Part shown: positions 12,766-12,931 of the stretch, piece by piece | Position numbering within the stretch: position 1 is the first letter of the stretch | Layout: each line of letters starts with the position of its first letter | Source: Bacteroidia bacterium | GTDB taxonomy: Bacteria > Planctomycetota > Phycisphaerae > Phycisphaerales > SM1A02 | Length of the DNA stretch: 12,931 bases | Assembly (NCBI GenBank): GCA_030054235.1 | Contig: JASGCG010000014.1 | Location: 1 to 12,931 of the forward strand | Reading direction: 5' to 3' | Notes under the pieces: model-generated | What the model saw: only the letters and a program-made list of their open reading frames with translations | Database searches by the model: none | What the model was told of the DNA's origin: nothing | Program-made: the position numbers and the translations under genes

Positions 12766-12931
12766 ATGCGAAGCCACGTGGCCGCCGCGACGCTCATGAT
12801 CCTGACGGGTATGCCGGCGGCTTTTGCCGTTCAGCCGCCAGCGGCGGCCCCGACGCCGGTTCAGGCACCCGTCCTGCCGAGCGATGGTGTTGCGGGAGGC
12901 CTCGATCGCGAGGCCTCCACGCGACTGTCGA
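12766..12931 (+). CDS. Exported protein of unknown function, N-terminal part (runs off right edge)
   Basis: The first 55 codons of a gene that continues beyond the window. It starts MRSHVAAATLMILTGMPAAF, a signal peptide with a probable cleavage site after AFA (about residue 21). A Pro/Ala-rich mature start follows (VQPPAAAPTPVQAPVLPSDG), then GGLDREAST. The ATG at 12766 is supported by the signal peptide and by TAGACT 7 nt upstream; there is no Shine-Dalgarno sequence. The visible part is too short to assign a family. The Pro/Ala-rich segment looks like a linker before an unseen domain. Confidence 0.75.
   Translation, partial: MRSHVAAATLMILTGMPAAFAVQPPAAAPTPVQAPVLPSDGVAGGLDREASTRLS
12895..12918. 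repeat. Perfect 10-bp inverted repeat inside the right-edge gene
   Basis: Arms GGAGGCCTCG (12895-12904) and CGAGGCCTCC (12909-12918) are separated by the 4-nt loop ATCG. It lies in the coding sequence for GGLDREAST, about 130 bp after the start. It could form an mRNA hairpin or be a protein-binding site, or may be a chance result of high GC. Confidence 0.55.

Overview
The window is GC-rich bacterial DNA, most likely chromosomal, from a planctomycete, probably class Phycisphaerae. This is inferred from four things: a secreted cytochrome ending in two dockerin-like 'DLDGDGVVGG...AWG' modules, the LL-diaminopimelate aminotransferase (DapL) type of lysine pathway, a large bacterial tricorn protease, and the near absence of Shine-Dalgarno sequences. 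No rRNA, tRNA, CRISPR array, transposase or integrase was seen. Codon use looks uniform, with G or C in most third positions. I see no sign of recent transfer.

Layout. Positions 1-1982 (minus strand) hold a tight three-gene run: M42 metallo-aminopeptidase, then a PmtA-like SAM methyltransferase, then dapL, which runs off the left edge. Positions 1983-2285 are a divergent intergenic region. Positions 2286-5948 (plus strand) encode a 1220-residue tricorn protease homologue with two long Pro/Ala/Lys/Glu-rich inserts. A perfect 13-bp hairpin at 5973-6002 separates it from the convergent gene at 6027-8006 (minus), a five-CXXCH multihaem cytochrome with the dockerin-like tail. Then, all on the minus strand and listed right to left in transcription order: a secreted helical protein of unknown function (11639-12631), an OppA-like peptide-binding protein (9675-11567), an OppB/DppB-like permease overlapping it by 4 bp (8722-9678), and a small lipoprotein (8059-8706). 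At the right edge a plus-strand gene for another exported protein starts at 12766 and leaves the window.

Function. Peptide handling recurs: tricorn protease, M42 aminopeptidase (tricorn and M42 families cooperate in trimming oligopeptides in archaea), and a partial oligopeptide ABC transporter. Any functional link here is inference. The ABC operon has one permease and no second permease or ATPase in the window.

The most unusual signal is regulatory. Seven of the eight gene starts that are not the dapL or permease operon-internal starts have a TA(C/G)NNT hexamer 6-9 nt before an in-frame start codon. The eighth (cytochrome) has GAGACT at 6 nt with a perfect TTGACA 16 nt further upstream. Nearly all lack a Shine-Dalgarno sequence. 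This suggests leaderless or nearly leaderless transcripts as the normal mode in this organism.
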